64,000 nt of DNA from Tepidicella baoligensis. GTDB taxonomy: Bacteria; Pseudomonadota; Gammaproteobacteria; Burkholderiales; Burkholderiaceae_C. The DNA is taken from contig NZ_JACCDB010000011.1 in NCBI RefSeq assembly GCF_013432195.1, positions 1-64,000 of the forward strand, read 5' to 3'. Shown piece by piece: positions 50,663 to 61,228 of this stretch. The notes under the pieces were generated by a model that was not told where the DNA came from, did not search any database, and saw nothing but the letters and a program-made list of their open reading frames with translations. The position numbers were made by a program, and so were the translations under genes. Position 1 is the stretch's first letter. Each line of letters opens with the position of its first letter.

Positions 50663-51520
50663 TTATCCCTCCTGCTCGGTCATGGCCTGCCACACCTTCA
50701 AGGCTTCAGCGGTCGCTGCCACATCGTGCACACGCAGCACGCGGGCCCCTCGCTCCGCCGCCAACACCGCAGCCGTGACGCTGGCCAGCACCCGGTCTGG
50801 TGCCGATGTGCGTCCCGTGACCTGACCGAGCGACGACTTGCGCGACCACCCAACCAGCAAGGGATAGCCCAGCGCCAGGATGTCCCGCTGCCGAGCGAGC
50901 AACGCGAAGTTCTGCGCAACCGTCTTACCGAAACCGATTCCGTAGTCCAGCACCAAGCGCGAGGGATCCACCCCCAGTGCCCGCAGTCGCCCTGCGCGCT
51001 CGGCCAGAAACGCCGTCACCGCAGGCACCGCATCACCCTCCATCGGCGCGATCTGCATGGTCTGCGGCTCCAGGTGCATATGCATCAAACACACGCCACA
51101 GCGGCCATGTTGCGCCACCACGGCTTCACCTGTGAGGCCCTGCACACCTTCGCGTCTCAGAGCCCAGACATCGTTGATGATGTCCACACCCAGATCCAGA
51201 CACGCCTGCATCACTTCGGGCTTGTAGGTATCCACCGACACCGGCACCTGCCACTTCACCAGCTCGCGCAGCACCGGCACCAGCCGCTCCAATTCATCCT
51301 GCAACGGCAACGGAGGAGCCCCTGGCCGGGTGGACTCGGCCCCGACATCGAGGATGCCGGCTCCATCTCGGACCAGTTGCTCGGCCTGTTTCAACGCATC
51401 GGCAGGTGCCAGGAAGCGCCCTCCATCCGAAAACGAATCGGGCGTGACGTTGAGGATGCCCATCAACACCGGGGCGCTGAGGTCGATGGAAAAACGGGTG
51501 GTCTGCCAACGGGTCTGCAT
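50663..51520 (-). CDS. folP: Dihydropteroate synthase
   Basis: Condenses p-aminobenzoate with dihydropterin pyrophosphate in folate synthesis; target of sulfonamides. The 285-aa TIM barrel has LMGILNVTPDSFSDGGRF, DVGAESTRPGA, the NDVWAL strand, LDYGIGFGKT and VGWSRKSS motifs. ATG at 51520 chosen over a GTG four codons upstream. It lies between the ftsH terminator and glmM, in the conserved ftsH-folP-glmM order. Confidence 0.96.
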   Translation of the reverse strand: MQTRWQTTRFSIDLSAPVLMGILNVTPDSFSDGGRFLAPADALKQAEQLVRDGAGILDVGAESTRPGAPPLPLQDELERLVPVLRELVKWQVPVSVDTYKPEVMQACLDLGVDIINDVWALRREGVQGLTGEAVVAQHGRCGVCLMHMHLEPQTMQIAPMEGDAVPAVTAFLAERAGRLRALGVDPSRLVLDYGIGFGKTVAQNFALLARQRDILALGYPLLVGWSRKSSLGQVTGRTSAPDRVLASVTAAVLAAERGARVLRVHDVAATAEALKVWQAMTEQEG

Positions 51521-51535
51521 GGCGCGTGTCACATG

Positions 51536-51557
51536 AAAAAGGGGCCCGTCAGGCCCC
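51536..51557 (-). terminator. Intrinsic terminator after ftsH
   Basis: On the minus strand GGGGCC-TGACG-GGCCCC is followed by TTTTT, 21 nt after the ftsH stop and only about 15 nt before the folP ATG. folP and glmM therefore depend on read-through or on a promoter within the ftsH end. Confidence 0.8.
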
Positions 51558-51578
51558 AGGATGCCTCACCACGACCGA

Positions 51579-53495
<1,917 letters not shown>

Positions 53496-53526
53496 GAAAG
53501 GCTCCTGCTCGTAATCACTGACCTTG

Positions 53527-53554
53527 ACATGGCACCCATTTTAGGTCCTTCAAG
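53527..53554 (-). promoter_or_regulatory. Sigma-32-type heat-shock promoter of ftsH
   Basis: On the minus strand CTTGAA (53554-53549) and TGCCATGT (53534-53527) are separated by 14 nt. This fits the sigma-32 consensus CTTGAA-N13-15-CCCCATNT except for the first two C positions. The start would fall about 25 nt before the ftsH ATG. Confidence 0.6.
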
Positions 53555-53619
53555 ACACCATACCCGTTCGGGCAACTCATCCATATGCATGACATGGATA
53601 GAAAAAACCGATTGGGGCG

Positions 53620-54288
53620 CTACTTCAGACCGATTCCCACCAAAAAGGTTTCCGACGATTTGTCGCGCGACGCTTTGGGCTTCAGGGGTTTGACCAACCG
53701 GAAGGTTGCTCGGAACAGCCGGACCAGACCATCGTAGCCGCTGCCATGAAAGAGTTTGACCACCAGAGCGCCGTCCTTTTTCAGATGCTGCCGGGCAAAG
53801 TCCACCGCGAGCTCGACCAGGTGTTCGACCCGGGCCGCGTCCACCGACTCGACACCCGACAAATTGGGCGCCATGTCCGACACCACCACATCGACCGGCC
53901 GAGAGCTGCCGTCGGGGCGGCGCAGGGCGGCCTCCAGTTGCGCCAGCACCGATGCTTCGCGGAAATCGCCTTGAATGAAATGCACCCCTTCGATCGGCTC
54001 CATGGGCAACACATCCAGCCCCACGATGGCCCCGTTGAGCGCGCCGGCAGCCGCGCCCTCGGGCGAAAGTCGGCGGCGCAGGTACTGGCTCCACGCGCCG
54101 GGGGCACAACCCAGATCCACCACACACTGACCGGGACGGATCAAGTGGAAGGTCTCATCGATCTCCTTGAGCTTGTAGGCCGCACGCGCGCGATAACCTT
54201 CCTTCTGGGCCAGTTTGACCCACGGATCGTTGACGTGCTGGTTCAGCCAGGCCTTGTTGACCTTCTTGCTCTGTGTTTTGACCTTCAT
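53620..54288 (-). CDS. rlmE: 23S rRNA (U2552) 2'-O-methyltransferase RlmE
   Basis: 222-aa heat-shock-associated methyltransferase (FtsJ/RrmJ) of the 50S A-loop. SAM motif [15 protein letters not shown], catalytic Asp in [13 protein letters not shown] and Lys in [12 protein letters not shown] are present, with the N-terminal basic segment [21 protein letters not shown]. The ATG at 54288 overlaps the stop of a 46-codon remnant ORF. The usual partners ftsH (downstream) and yhbY (divergent) are present. Confidence 0.95.
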   Translation of the reverse strand: MKVKTQSKKVNKAWLNQHVNDPWVKLAQKEGYRARAAYKLKEIDETFHLIRPGQCVVDLGCAPGAWSQYLRRRLSPEGAAAGALNGAIVGLDVLPMEPIEGVHFIQGDFREASVLAQLEAALRRPDGSSRPVDVVVSDMAPNLSGVESVDAARVEHLVELAVDFARQHLKKDGALVVKLFHGSGYDGLVRLFRATFRLVKPLKPKASRDKSSETFLVGIGLK

Positions 54289-54425
54289 GCGGCTCCGACT
54301 ATAAGCCAGCCCAGTTCGCGTTGCAGGTCGGGCATCACGGCGCTGACGGCAAACCACAGGGATGTGCCGGCGAACTGGGCGAATACCAGCACGGGCAGCA
54401 CATGGCGAGGAACAGGGGCATCCAT
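54285..54425 (-). pseudogene. N-terminal remnant of an MFS transporter, now a short ORF overlapping rlmE
   Basis: A 46-codon ORF reads [20 protein letters not shown], then [20 protein letters not shown] and LIVGAA before TGA. The [18 protein letters not shown] stretch is the first span of a family of major facilitator transporters; the remaining eleven spans are gone. The TGA overlaps the rlmE ATG (ATGA), so whatever is left may act as a coupled leader ORF. Assignment to the MFS rests on one span and is moderate. Confidence 0.5.
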
Positions 54426-54478
54426 GCTGGCAATGTAGCGCAGCCCCTTTCAACAGGGGTATGCCGGATAATCGGCAG

Positions 54479-54955
54479 ATGGCTCAAATCGAACTCACCC
54501 CCGCCCAGCGCAAGGTCCACCGTGCGGATGCTCATCATCTCGACCCTGTCGTCCTCATCGGCGGTGACGGCCTGACCCCCGCCGTCAAGAAAGAAGTGGA
54601 CGCCGCTCTAAAGGCCCACGGTCTGATCAAGGTGCGCGTCTTCTCCGACGACCGCACCGAGCGCGAGAGCTACCTCCAAACGCTCGCCGACGAACTCGGC
54701 GCCGCACCCATCCAGCACATCGGCAAGCTGTTGGTGCTCTGGCGACCCATTCCCGAGAAGGAAAAGGCCGTTGACGAAGACCGCATGCCGGGCCCGCGCG
54801 ATGTCAAGATCCTGAAGTACAGCAAGAAGGGCGGCCAGCGCCCCGAGGTGAAGATGGTGCGCGTGCTGGGCAACGAACGCCTGACGCCTGGCGGCTTGAT
54901 CAAGCGCGCCAAGAAACCCAAGCCCAAAAGCGTGAAGAAGACCTCCCAGAAGTGA
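54479..54955 (+). CDS. yhbY: YhbY/CRS1 RNA-binding protein with basic C-terminal extension
   Basis: 158-aa protein. Residues 1-95 form a YhbY (CRM) domain ([41 protein letters not shown]), which binds precursor 50S particles. E. coli YhbY is about 97 aa, and here a Lys/Pro-rich extension of about 60 residues follows ([27 protein letters not shown]). Start at MAQIELTP; an ATG at 54461 is possible. Divergent from the rlmE side. Confidence 0.88.
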   Translation: MAQIELTPAQRKVHRADAHHLDPVVLIGGDGLTPAVKKEVDAALKAHGLIKVRVFSDDRTERESYLQTLADELGAAPIQHIGKLLVLWRPIPEKEKAVDEDRMPGPRDVKILKYSKKGGQRPEVKMVRVLGNERLTPGGLIKRAKKPKPKSVKKTSQK

Positions 54956-55049
54956 CCTGTGCGGCCCTGTGGCCTGGCCCTGCCGGCCGCGGGGTTGCTT
55001 TGCACGCGCTAGCCTTGCAAACCGAACACACCAGCCCCAAGTGCCCCAG

Positions 55050-57161
55050 ATGAACGCCACTACAGCCACCGAAACGTCCGCCCTGCAGGCCACCAACCCC
55101 CTGCTCGACTTCTCCGACCTGCCGCGCTTCGACGCCATCCGGCCCGAACACGTGGTTCCTGCGGTCGAGGCCCTACTGGCCACTGCCAACGAAGCCCTGG
55201 AAACGGTGACGGCTGAGGACTTCCCGGCCGAGTGGCCGCGCATGGCCGCGGTCCTCGACGTGGCCACCGAACGTCTGAGTCGAGCCTGGGGTGCCGTCAG
55301 TCACCTCAACGCCGTGGCCGATACCCCGGAGCTGCGCGCCGCCTACAACGCGGCCCTGCCTCAGGTCACCGAATTCTGGACGCGGCTGGGCGCCGATGAA
55401 CGGCTGTACGCCAAATACAAGGCGATGGACCCGACACGCCTGACACCCGAGCAGGCCCGGGCACGGGAAAATGCCCTGCTCGGCTTCGTGCTCGGCGGGG
55501 CCGAACTACAGGGCGCGGCCAAGGAACGCTTTGCCGCCATCCAGGAGCGCCTGGCCGAACTGAGCCAGAAATTCAGCGAAAACACGCTGGATGCCACCGA
55601 CACCTACGCCTATTTCGCCACCGCCGAAGAGCTCGATGGTGTTCCCGACGATGTGCTGGCCGCCACCCGGGCGGCCGCCGAGGCCGAGGGGCAAACTGGT
55701 CACAAGCTGACACTGAAATTGCCCTGCTACCTGCCAGTGATGCAGTTCGGTCACAACCGCGCGTTGCGCGAGCGCCTCTACCGGGCCTACACCACCCGTG
55801 CCAGCGACCAAGCCGAGGGCGCAGCGGTGAAATACGACAACACATCGCTCATCCGCGAAATTCTCGCCCTGCGTCAGGAAGAGGCTGAGTTGCTGGGCTA
55901 CCGGGACTTCGCCACCATGTCCCTGGTGCCCAAAATGGCTGAATCGGCCGAGCAAGTGATTCGTTTCTTGCGCGAGCTGGCTGCCAAGGCCCGGCCCTAC
56001 GCCGAACAGGACCTGGCAGACATGCGCGCTTATGCCGCCGCACACCTGGGCCTGCATGACCCGCAGGCCTGGGACTGGGCCTACATCGGTGAGCAACTGC
56101 GCCAAGCCCGCTATGCCTACAGCGAACAGGAGGTCAAACCCTACTTCACCGCCCCCCGGGTGCTGCAAGGCCTCTTCCATATCGTCGAAACCCTGTTCGA
56201 GGTGAGCATCCGCCCCGATACGGCCCCCGTCTGGCACCCGGGGGTGCAGTTCTTCCGCATCGAACGCACGCCCAGCCGTCCAGGCGACGGCGCCCCTGAA
56301 CTCGTGGGGCAGTTCTATCTGGACCTCGGCGCACGCAACGGCAAGCGTGGCGGCGCCTGGATGGACGACGTGCGTGCCCGTTGGCTGCGTCCCGACGGCG
56401 CCTCGCTCCAAACCCCGGTGGCTCATCTGGTCTGCAATTTCGCCGAAGGCGTCAATGGCAAGCCGCCCCTGCTCACGCATGACGACGTGATCACCCTCTT
56501 CCACGAATTCGGCCACGGTCTGCACCACCTGCTCACACAGGTCAACGAACGCGACGTCAGCGGCATCAGCGGCGTGGAATGGGACGCGGTGGAATTGCCC
56601 AGCCAATTCATGGAAAACTTTTGCTGGGAGTGGGACGTGCTCAAACAGATGACCGCCCATGTGGACACCGGCGAGCCGCTGCCCCGCGAGCTGTTCGACA
56701 AAATGCTCGCCGCCAAGAACCACCAGAGTGGCCTGCAAACCCTGCGCCAGATTGAGTTTGCCCTGTTCGACATGCTGCTGCACAGCCACGACGCCCCGAA
56801 GAATGCCGACGGCGTGGACTTCATGGGCTTGCTCCAACAGGTCCGCGACGAAGTTGCGGTGATCCAACCACCGGGCTACAACCGCATGCCCCACACGTTC
56901 AGCCACATCTTCGCCGGGGGCTATGCAGCAGGCTACTACAGCTACAAGTGGGCCGAGGTGCTGAGCGCCGACGCTTACGCTGCCTTCGAGGAAGCGGCCC
57001 AACGCTCGGGCACCACACTCGACGTGCCGACCGGCCGCCGCTACCGTCAAGCCATTCTCGAAACCGGCGGCAGCCGACCGGCCATGGAGTCGTTCAAGGC
57101 CTTCCGGGGGCGTGAGCCTTCCATCGACGCTCTGCTGCGGCACCAGGGCATGGCCGCCTAG
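55050..57161 (+). CDS. prlC: Oligopeptidase A (M3 family metallopeptidase)
   Basis: 703-aa cytosolic zinc oligopeptidase that degrades short peptides, including cleaved signal peptides. The zinc site HEFGHGLHH begins at residue 485, with the third ligand Glu in SQFMENFCWEWDVL, and the C-terminal GYAAGYYSYKWAEVLSADAY segment that closes the channel. The frame is open to 54969; MNATTATETS is the preferred start. No strong ribosome site is seen. Confidence 0.94.
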   Translation: MNATTATETSALQATNPLLDFSDLPRFDAIRPEHVVPAVEALLATANEALETVTAEDFPAEWPRMAAVLDVATERLSRAWGAVSHLNAVADTPELRAAYNAALPQVTEFWTRLGADERLYAKYKAMDPTRLTPEQARARENALLGFVLGGAELQGAAKERFAAIQERLAELSQKFSENTLDATDTYAYFATAEELDGVPDDVLAATRAAAEAEGQTGHKLTLKLPCYLPVMQFGHNRALRERLYRAYTTRASDQAEGAAVKYDNTSLIREILALRQEEAELLGYRDFATMSLVPKMAESAEQVIRFLRELAAKARPYAEQDLADMRAYAAAHLGLHDPQAWDWAYIGEQLRQARYAYSEQEVKPYFTAPRVLQGLFHIVETLFEVSIRPDTAPVWHPGVQFFRIERTPSRPGDGAPELVGQFYLDLGARNGKRGGAWMDDVRARWLRPDGASLQTPVAHLVCNFAEGVNGKPPLLTHDDVITLFHEFGHGLHHLLTQVNERDVSGISGVEWDAVELPSQFMENFCWEWDVLKQMTAHVDTGEPLPRELFDKMLAAKNHQSGLQTLRQIEFALFDMLLHSHDAPKNADGVDFMGLLQQVRDEVAVIQPPGYNRMPHTFSHIFAGGYAAGYYSYKWAEVLSADAYAAFEEAAQRSGTTLDVPTGRRYRQAILETGGSRPAMESFKAFRGREPSIDALLRHQGMAA

Positions 57162-57175
57162 GGCCGCCGCCGGGA

Positions 57176-58699
57176 TCAATCGTTCGCCTGTTCATCCATG
57201 CGGCGTTCCCGGCCCTTGAGGGCACGTTTGAACGAGGCGTAGGCAGTCCATAGGACCAGCGCGGCACCGACGGCCAGGAAGCCGGCACTGATCGGGCGCT
57301 CGATGAAGGTCATCATGTCGCCACGGGACAGCAGCAAGGCACGGCGCAGGTTTTCCTCCATCATCGGCCCCAGCACAAAGCCCAGGAGCAAGGGCGCGAC
57401 CTCGAACTTGAGCACGGCCAGCGCATAGCCGAACACCCCCAGCAAGGCCACCATATAGACGTCGAACGTGTTGTTGTTGACGCTGTACACCCCGAGGGAG
57501 ATGAACACCAGAATGGCGGGATACAGCACGTTGTAGGGAATGCGCAGGATGGCCACCCAGATGCCGATCAGGGGCAGGTTCAGGATCATGAGCATGATGT
57601 TGCCGATGCCGAAGCTCACGATCAGGCCCCAGAACAGGTCGGGCTGCTGGGTCATCAGCAGCGGACCGGGCTGAATGCCATGGATGATGAGCGCACCCAG
57701 CATCAGCGCCATCACCGCATCGCCCGGAATGCCGAGCGACAGCGTGGGCACGAAGGCGGTCTGCGCAGCGGCGTTGTTGGCCGATTCGGGGGCGGTAATG
57801 CCTTCGATGGCCCCCTTGCCGAACTTGCCCGGGTCCTTCGACACCTTTTTCTCGACCGCGTACGACATGAACGAGGCGATGCTGGAACCTGTACCGGGCA
57901 AGGCGCCGAAGAAACTGCCGATGCCCGTTCCACGGAGCATCGGGAATACCGACTCCTTCCAGTCCTTGCGCGTCGGCGTCATGGAGCGAAAGGTGATTTT
58001 TTCCTTGACCTTGGATTCAGTCGTGTTGTTGATGGAGGAAATCACTTCCGCGATACCGAACAGGCCCATGGCCAGGGCCACCAGGTTGATCCCGTCCATG
58101 AGTTCGGGGATGCGGAAGTCGAAGCGCGCCACACCGGAGTTCACGTCCGTGCCCACCGTACCGAGCACCAGACCGAGCACCACCATCGCCAGCCCCTTGA
58201 GGGCAGAGCCGGATGCCAGGGTGGACGCTGCGACCAGGCCGAGCAGCATCATGGCGAAGTATTCGGCTGGGCCAAACTGCAGGCCGAGCTCCGCGATGAC
58301 TGGCGAGAACATCACCAGCACCAGAATGCCCAGCATGGAGCCGACGAAGGAGGCAATCGTCGTCATGAACAGAGCCACGCCTGCCCGGCCCTGCTTCGCC
58401 ATGGGATACCCGTCCAGGCAGGCCACCGCCGATGAGGGTGTGCCCGGAAGGTTGAGCAGAATCGAAGCGGTGGAGCCGCCGTATTGGGCGCCGTAGTAGA
58501 CCCCCGCGAGCATCACGATGGCAGCCGTAGGCGGGATGTGGTACGTGATGGGCAGCAGCAACGAGATGGTGGCCAATGCCCCGATGCCGGGCAGCACGCC
58601 GATCAGCGTTCCCAGGAAGACGCCGATGAAGCAGTAGAGCAAGGTGGTGGGTTGCAGGGCCGATTGCAGGCCAAGCAAGAGTCCGTTGGCGATGTCCAT
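57176..58699 (-). CDS. tctA: Tripartite tricarboxylate transporter, large membrane subunit TctA
   Basis: 507-aa integral membrane protein with about 12 spans. The family signature is clear: GVLPGIGALATISLLLP, YYGAQYGGSTASILLNLPGTP SSAV, and ALPGTGSSIASFMSYAVEKK. It forms the channel of the citrate/tricarboxylate secondary importer with TctB. It follows tctB by 57 nt. No periplasmic receptor (TctC) is encoded next to it. Confidence 0.95.
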   Translation of the reverse strand: MDIANGLLLGLQSALQPTTLLYCFIGVFLGTLIGVLPGIGALATISLLLPITYHIPPTAAIVMLAGVYYGAQYGGSTASILLNLPGTPSSAVACLDGYPMAKQGRAGVALFMTTIASFVGSMLGILVLVMFSPVIAELGLQFGPAEYFAMMLLGLVAASTLASGSALKGLAMVVLGLVLGTVGTDVNSGVARFDFRIPELMDGINLVALAMGLFGIAEVISSINNTTESKVKEKITFRSMTPTRKDWKESVFPMLRGTGIGSFFGALPGTGSSIASFMSYAVEKKVSKDPGKFGKGAIEGITAPESANNAAAQTAFVPTLSLGIPGDAVMALMLGALIIHGIQPGPLLMTQQPDLFWGLIVSFGIGNIMLMILNLPLIGIWVAILRIPYNVLYPAILVFISLGVYSVNNNTFDVYMVALLGVFGYALAVLKFEVAPLLLGFVLGPMMEENLRRALLLSRGDMMTFIERPISAGFLAVGAALVLWTAYASFKRALKGRERRMDEQAND

Positions 58700-58756
58700 G
58701 TCTCTGAGTCTTTATTCGTGTGGGGGGATGGGGACTATCTGTTGTGGACTCCGGGC

Positions 58757-59206
58757 TCAAGGGCTCCAGGGCCAGACCGGCAACACCATGCTCAGCCCCT
58801 GGATGAAGACCCCCCAGGTGATGGCGGCCACCCCGAGGGCCACCGCCACGCGACCTTTCCAGGAAATTTGGCGATCTGCGAGAGAGGAAGTCAGTACCGT
58901 CACGATCGTGGCGAACACGATGCCCAGTGGCTTGAGCAGCAGGGCAAAAAGGCCGATGCTGAGCGTGACCAGCACCAGCGTTTTGACTTCGACCTTGACG
59001 GGCGAACCTTTTCTCAGCAAGGCGGGGATGGTAATGAGCAGGCCGAGTATGGCGAGCAAAATACCCAAGCTGACCGGAAAAAAGCCCGGCCCCATGCGGT
59101 TGAGCTGGCCGATGTCGTATTCCTGATAGGCGTGCCACGCGACGAAGAGCCCGATGGCCAGCATCGCCAGTCCGCCCACGATGTCGCGGTAATCTCTACT
59201 CCACAT
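58757..59206 (-). CDS. tctB: Tripartite tricarboxylate transporter, small membrane subunit TctB
   Basis: 149-aa protein with four predicted spans. The DUF1468-type motif MGPGFFPVSLGILLAILGLLI is present. Works with TctA. Only these two genes of the three-part system are here, and the receptor is probably encoded elsewhere. Large orphan TctC (Bug) families are known in related Burkholderiales. Confidence 0.9.
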   Translation of the reverse strand: MWSRDYRDIVGGLAMLAIGLFVAWHAYQEYDIGQLNRMGPGFFPVSLGILLAILGLLITIPALLRKGSPVKVEVKTLVLVTLSIGLFALLLKPLGIVFATIVTVLTSSLADRQISWKGRVAVALGVAAITWGVFIQGLSMVLPVWPWSP

Positions 59207-59302
59207 GCGGTCTCCTGCTGTATCGATTTCAGCTTAGCATTGGAACCGCAAATGCCCTGCCTGTGTTTAAGTAATTGCACGTAAGGCGGATGCAGGCATC
59301 GC

Positions 59303-60013
59303 CTACCAGGTGCCGGCGGGCAGGCTCCCCCGCACGAATGAGGCAATCAGTTCAGCCATGTCTGGGCGGCCGGCCCGGTGGGCGAAATCGATGGCCGTCA
59401 AGCCCTGCTGATTGCGGGCCAGCGGGTCGGCGCCTTCTTCCAGCAACATGCGAACGACCATGGGATGGCCGTAGTGCGCGGCCATCATCAACGGCGTGGT
59501 GCGGTTGGGCGACTCGGCATCGATGAACGCATGGTGCTCCAGCAGCAAGCGGGTGATGGCTGGCGCGTTGGGCCCTTTGTGCGTGGCCGCGTAGTGCAGC
59601 GGTGTCCAGCCCGGTTTGTTGACTTGGGCTCGCCGCGCTATCAGCGCCTCTACCAGATCCAGATGCCCTCTGAGGGCGGCCATCATGAGCGGGTTTTCGT
59701 CGGTGCTGCCACGGGCATCCACGTTGACCTCGGGCCGTCCGATCAGGAATCGGGCCACACGCAGCGATCCCTGGCTGATCGCCAGGAACAGCGGTGGCTC
59801 CAATTCGGGACTCGGCGTGTTGAAGTCAAAGCCCAGGCGACCCAGCCGCTCCAAGGTTCGAACGTCGTCCCGCTGGATGGCGACGAAGAACTGCTCGTAA
59901 GAACCCGATTGTCCAACGGCGGGCATTTGAAAAAGCAAAAAACTTGAAAAAACAAAGAGTTGAATGATATTTTTCAAGTTGTTTGAGAGGCTTTGAGGGC
60001 GCATGGCGAACAC
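59303..60013 (-). CDS. Exported ankyrin-repeat protein
   Basis: 236-aa protein with a Sec-type signal (about 14-35) and four to five ankyrin repeats (for example NPLMMAALRGHLDLVEALIARRAQVN; TPLMMAAHYGHPMVVRMLLEEGADP; GLTAIDFAHRAGRPDMAELI). Ankyrin proteins bind other proteins; the partner is unknown. Two starts are possible (60013 and 60004). The first codons are AT-rich and include an 11-bp inverted repeat. It is at the end of the mltG-tmk-holB-pilZ-tatD run, a common place for it in this group. Confidence 0.8.
   Translation of the reverse strand: MFAMRPQSLSNNLKNIIQLFVFSSFLLFQMPAVGQSGSYEQFFVAIQRDDVRTLERLGRLGFDFNTPSPELEPPLFLAISQGSLRVARFLIGRPEVNVDARGSTDENPLMMAALRGHLDLVEALIARRAQVNKPGWTPLHYAATHKGPNAPAITRLLLEHHAFIDAESPNRTTPLMMAAHYGHPMVVRMLLEEGADPLARNQQGLTAIDFAHRAGRPDMAELIASFVRGSLPAGTW
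59941..59980. repeat. 11-bp perfect inverted repeat in the 5' end of the ankyrin gene
   Basis: AACTTGAAAAA (59941-59951) and TTTTTCAAGTT (59970-59980) flank an 18-nt AT-rich loop, inside codons about 9-22 of the ankyrin gene. In mRNA it would fold near the start codon. Confidence 0.5.
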
Positions 60014-60045
60014 GGTTTCGGATCCATGACGTGTGGGGTTTCAGG

Positions 60046-60852
60046 CTACAGAGTCGTCTTGCTGAACAGCTGTTCAAAATTCCGGCTGGTCGCAGCGGCC
60101 ACTTCTTCCACCGATACGCCCTGGATTTCGGCCAGCTGCCGGGCCACGAAGGGTACATAAGCTGGCAAGTTGATTTTCCCGCGGTAAGGCACGGGGGCCA
60201 GGTAAGGGCTGTCGGTTTCGATCAGGCAACGGTCCAGTGGCACCATGCGCGCCACATCCCGCAGTTCGGCGGCGTTGCGGAAGGTCAGAATCCCCGAAAA
60301 CGAAATGTAGAAACCCAGGTCCAGCGCAGCACGAGCCACTTCGGCGCTTTCCGTGAAACAGTGAAACACCCCTCGCGCTCGAGGCAATCCGCTGTCGGCC
60401 CTGGAAAAACCGCCCTCCTGTTTCAGAATGTCCAAGGTGTCCGCCGAAGCGCTGCGGGTATGGATGACCAAGGGCAGATCCATCTGGCGCGCCGCCCGGA
60501 TGTGGACCCGGAAACGCTCGCGCTGCCAGACCATCTCATCCACTGTCCGGCTCCCCAGCCGGTAGTAATCGAGGCCGGTTTCCCCGATGGCCACCACCCG
60601 CGGGTGTTGCGCGCCTGCCACCAGGGCCTCGACGGTGGGTTCGCGAACGCCTTCGTTGTCCGGATGCACGCCGATGGTGCCCCAGAGGTTGACGTGTCGT
60701 TCTGTCAGATCGCGTACGGCCTCGAATTCTTCCAGGGTGGTGCAGATGCACAGGGCCCGGTCGACCGATGCCGCCTGCATGGCCTGCAGTACGGCGGGCA
60801 ATTGCGACGACAGTTCGGGAAAAGTCAGGTGGCAGTGGGAATCGACAAACAT
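60046..60852 (-). CDS. tatD: TatD family metal-dependent DNase
   Basis: 268-aa TIM-barrel hydrolase. Metal ligands are visible in FVDSHCHLTF (HxH), GETGLDYY (Glu), LPLVIHTRSA (His), VFHCFTES (His) and IETDSPYLAP (Asp). TatD enzymes are 3'-5' exonucleases acting on DNA and RNA. It lies in the conserved mltG-tmk-holB-pilZ-tatD order. Confidence 0.94.
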   Translation of the reverse strand: MFVDSHCHLTFPELSSQLPAVLQAMQAASVDRALCICTTLEEFEAVRDLTERHVNLWGTIGVHPDNEGVREPTVEALVAGAQHPRVVAIGETGLDYYRLGSRTVDEMVWQRERFRVHIRAARQMDLPLVIHTRSASADTLDILKQEGGFSRADSGLPRARGVFHCFTESAEVARAALDLGFYISFSGILTFRNAAELRDVARMVPLDRCLIETDSPYLAPVPYRGKINLPAYVPFVARQLAEIQGVSVEEVAAATSRNFEQLFSKTTL

Positions 60853-60862
60853 GAACAGGGGG

Positions 60863-61228
60863 TCAGATGGTCTGCGTGGGGCGATCGGACGCCAGATGGG
60901 CCCCCAGGATTTCTTCGATGCGGGCTTTGAGCATTTTGGATTTCTCGTCGGCCGGGAAGCGTATGCCTATGCCTTGGGCTCGGGAGCCGGCGGCCCCCGC
61001 CGGGGTGATCCAGGCCACTTTGCCGGCAATGGGGTAGCGCTGTGGATCGTCAGGCAGGGTGAGCAGCACATACACGTCCATGCCCAGCTTGTATTCGCGA
61101 GCGGAGGGAACGAAGATGCCCCCTTCGGCAAACAAGGGTATGTAGGCTGCGTACAGGGCAGCCTTTTCCTTGATGGACAGTTGGATGACGGTGGGGCGGG
61201 TGGCGCCCGGCTGCTCGGCCGTGCTCAT
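60863..61228 (-). CDS. pilZ: PilZ domain protein
   Basis: 121-aa PilZ-fold protein. The IQLSIKEKAALYAAYIPLFAEGGIFVP opening and KVAWITPAG strand match the PilZ proteins encoded next to holB in many proteobacteria, which support type IV pilus assembly. These usually lack the RxxxR and D/NxSxxG residues for cyclic di-GMP binding, and I see neither here. The ATG overlaps the holB stop by 4 nt. Confidence 0.9.
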   Translation of the reverse strand: MSTAEQPGATRPTVIQLSIKEKAALYAAYIPLFAEGGIFVPSAREYKLGMDVYVLLTLPDDPQRYPIAGKVAWITPAGAAGSRAQGIGIRFPADEKSKMLKARIEEILGAHLASDRPTQTI

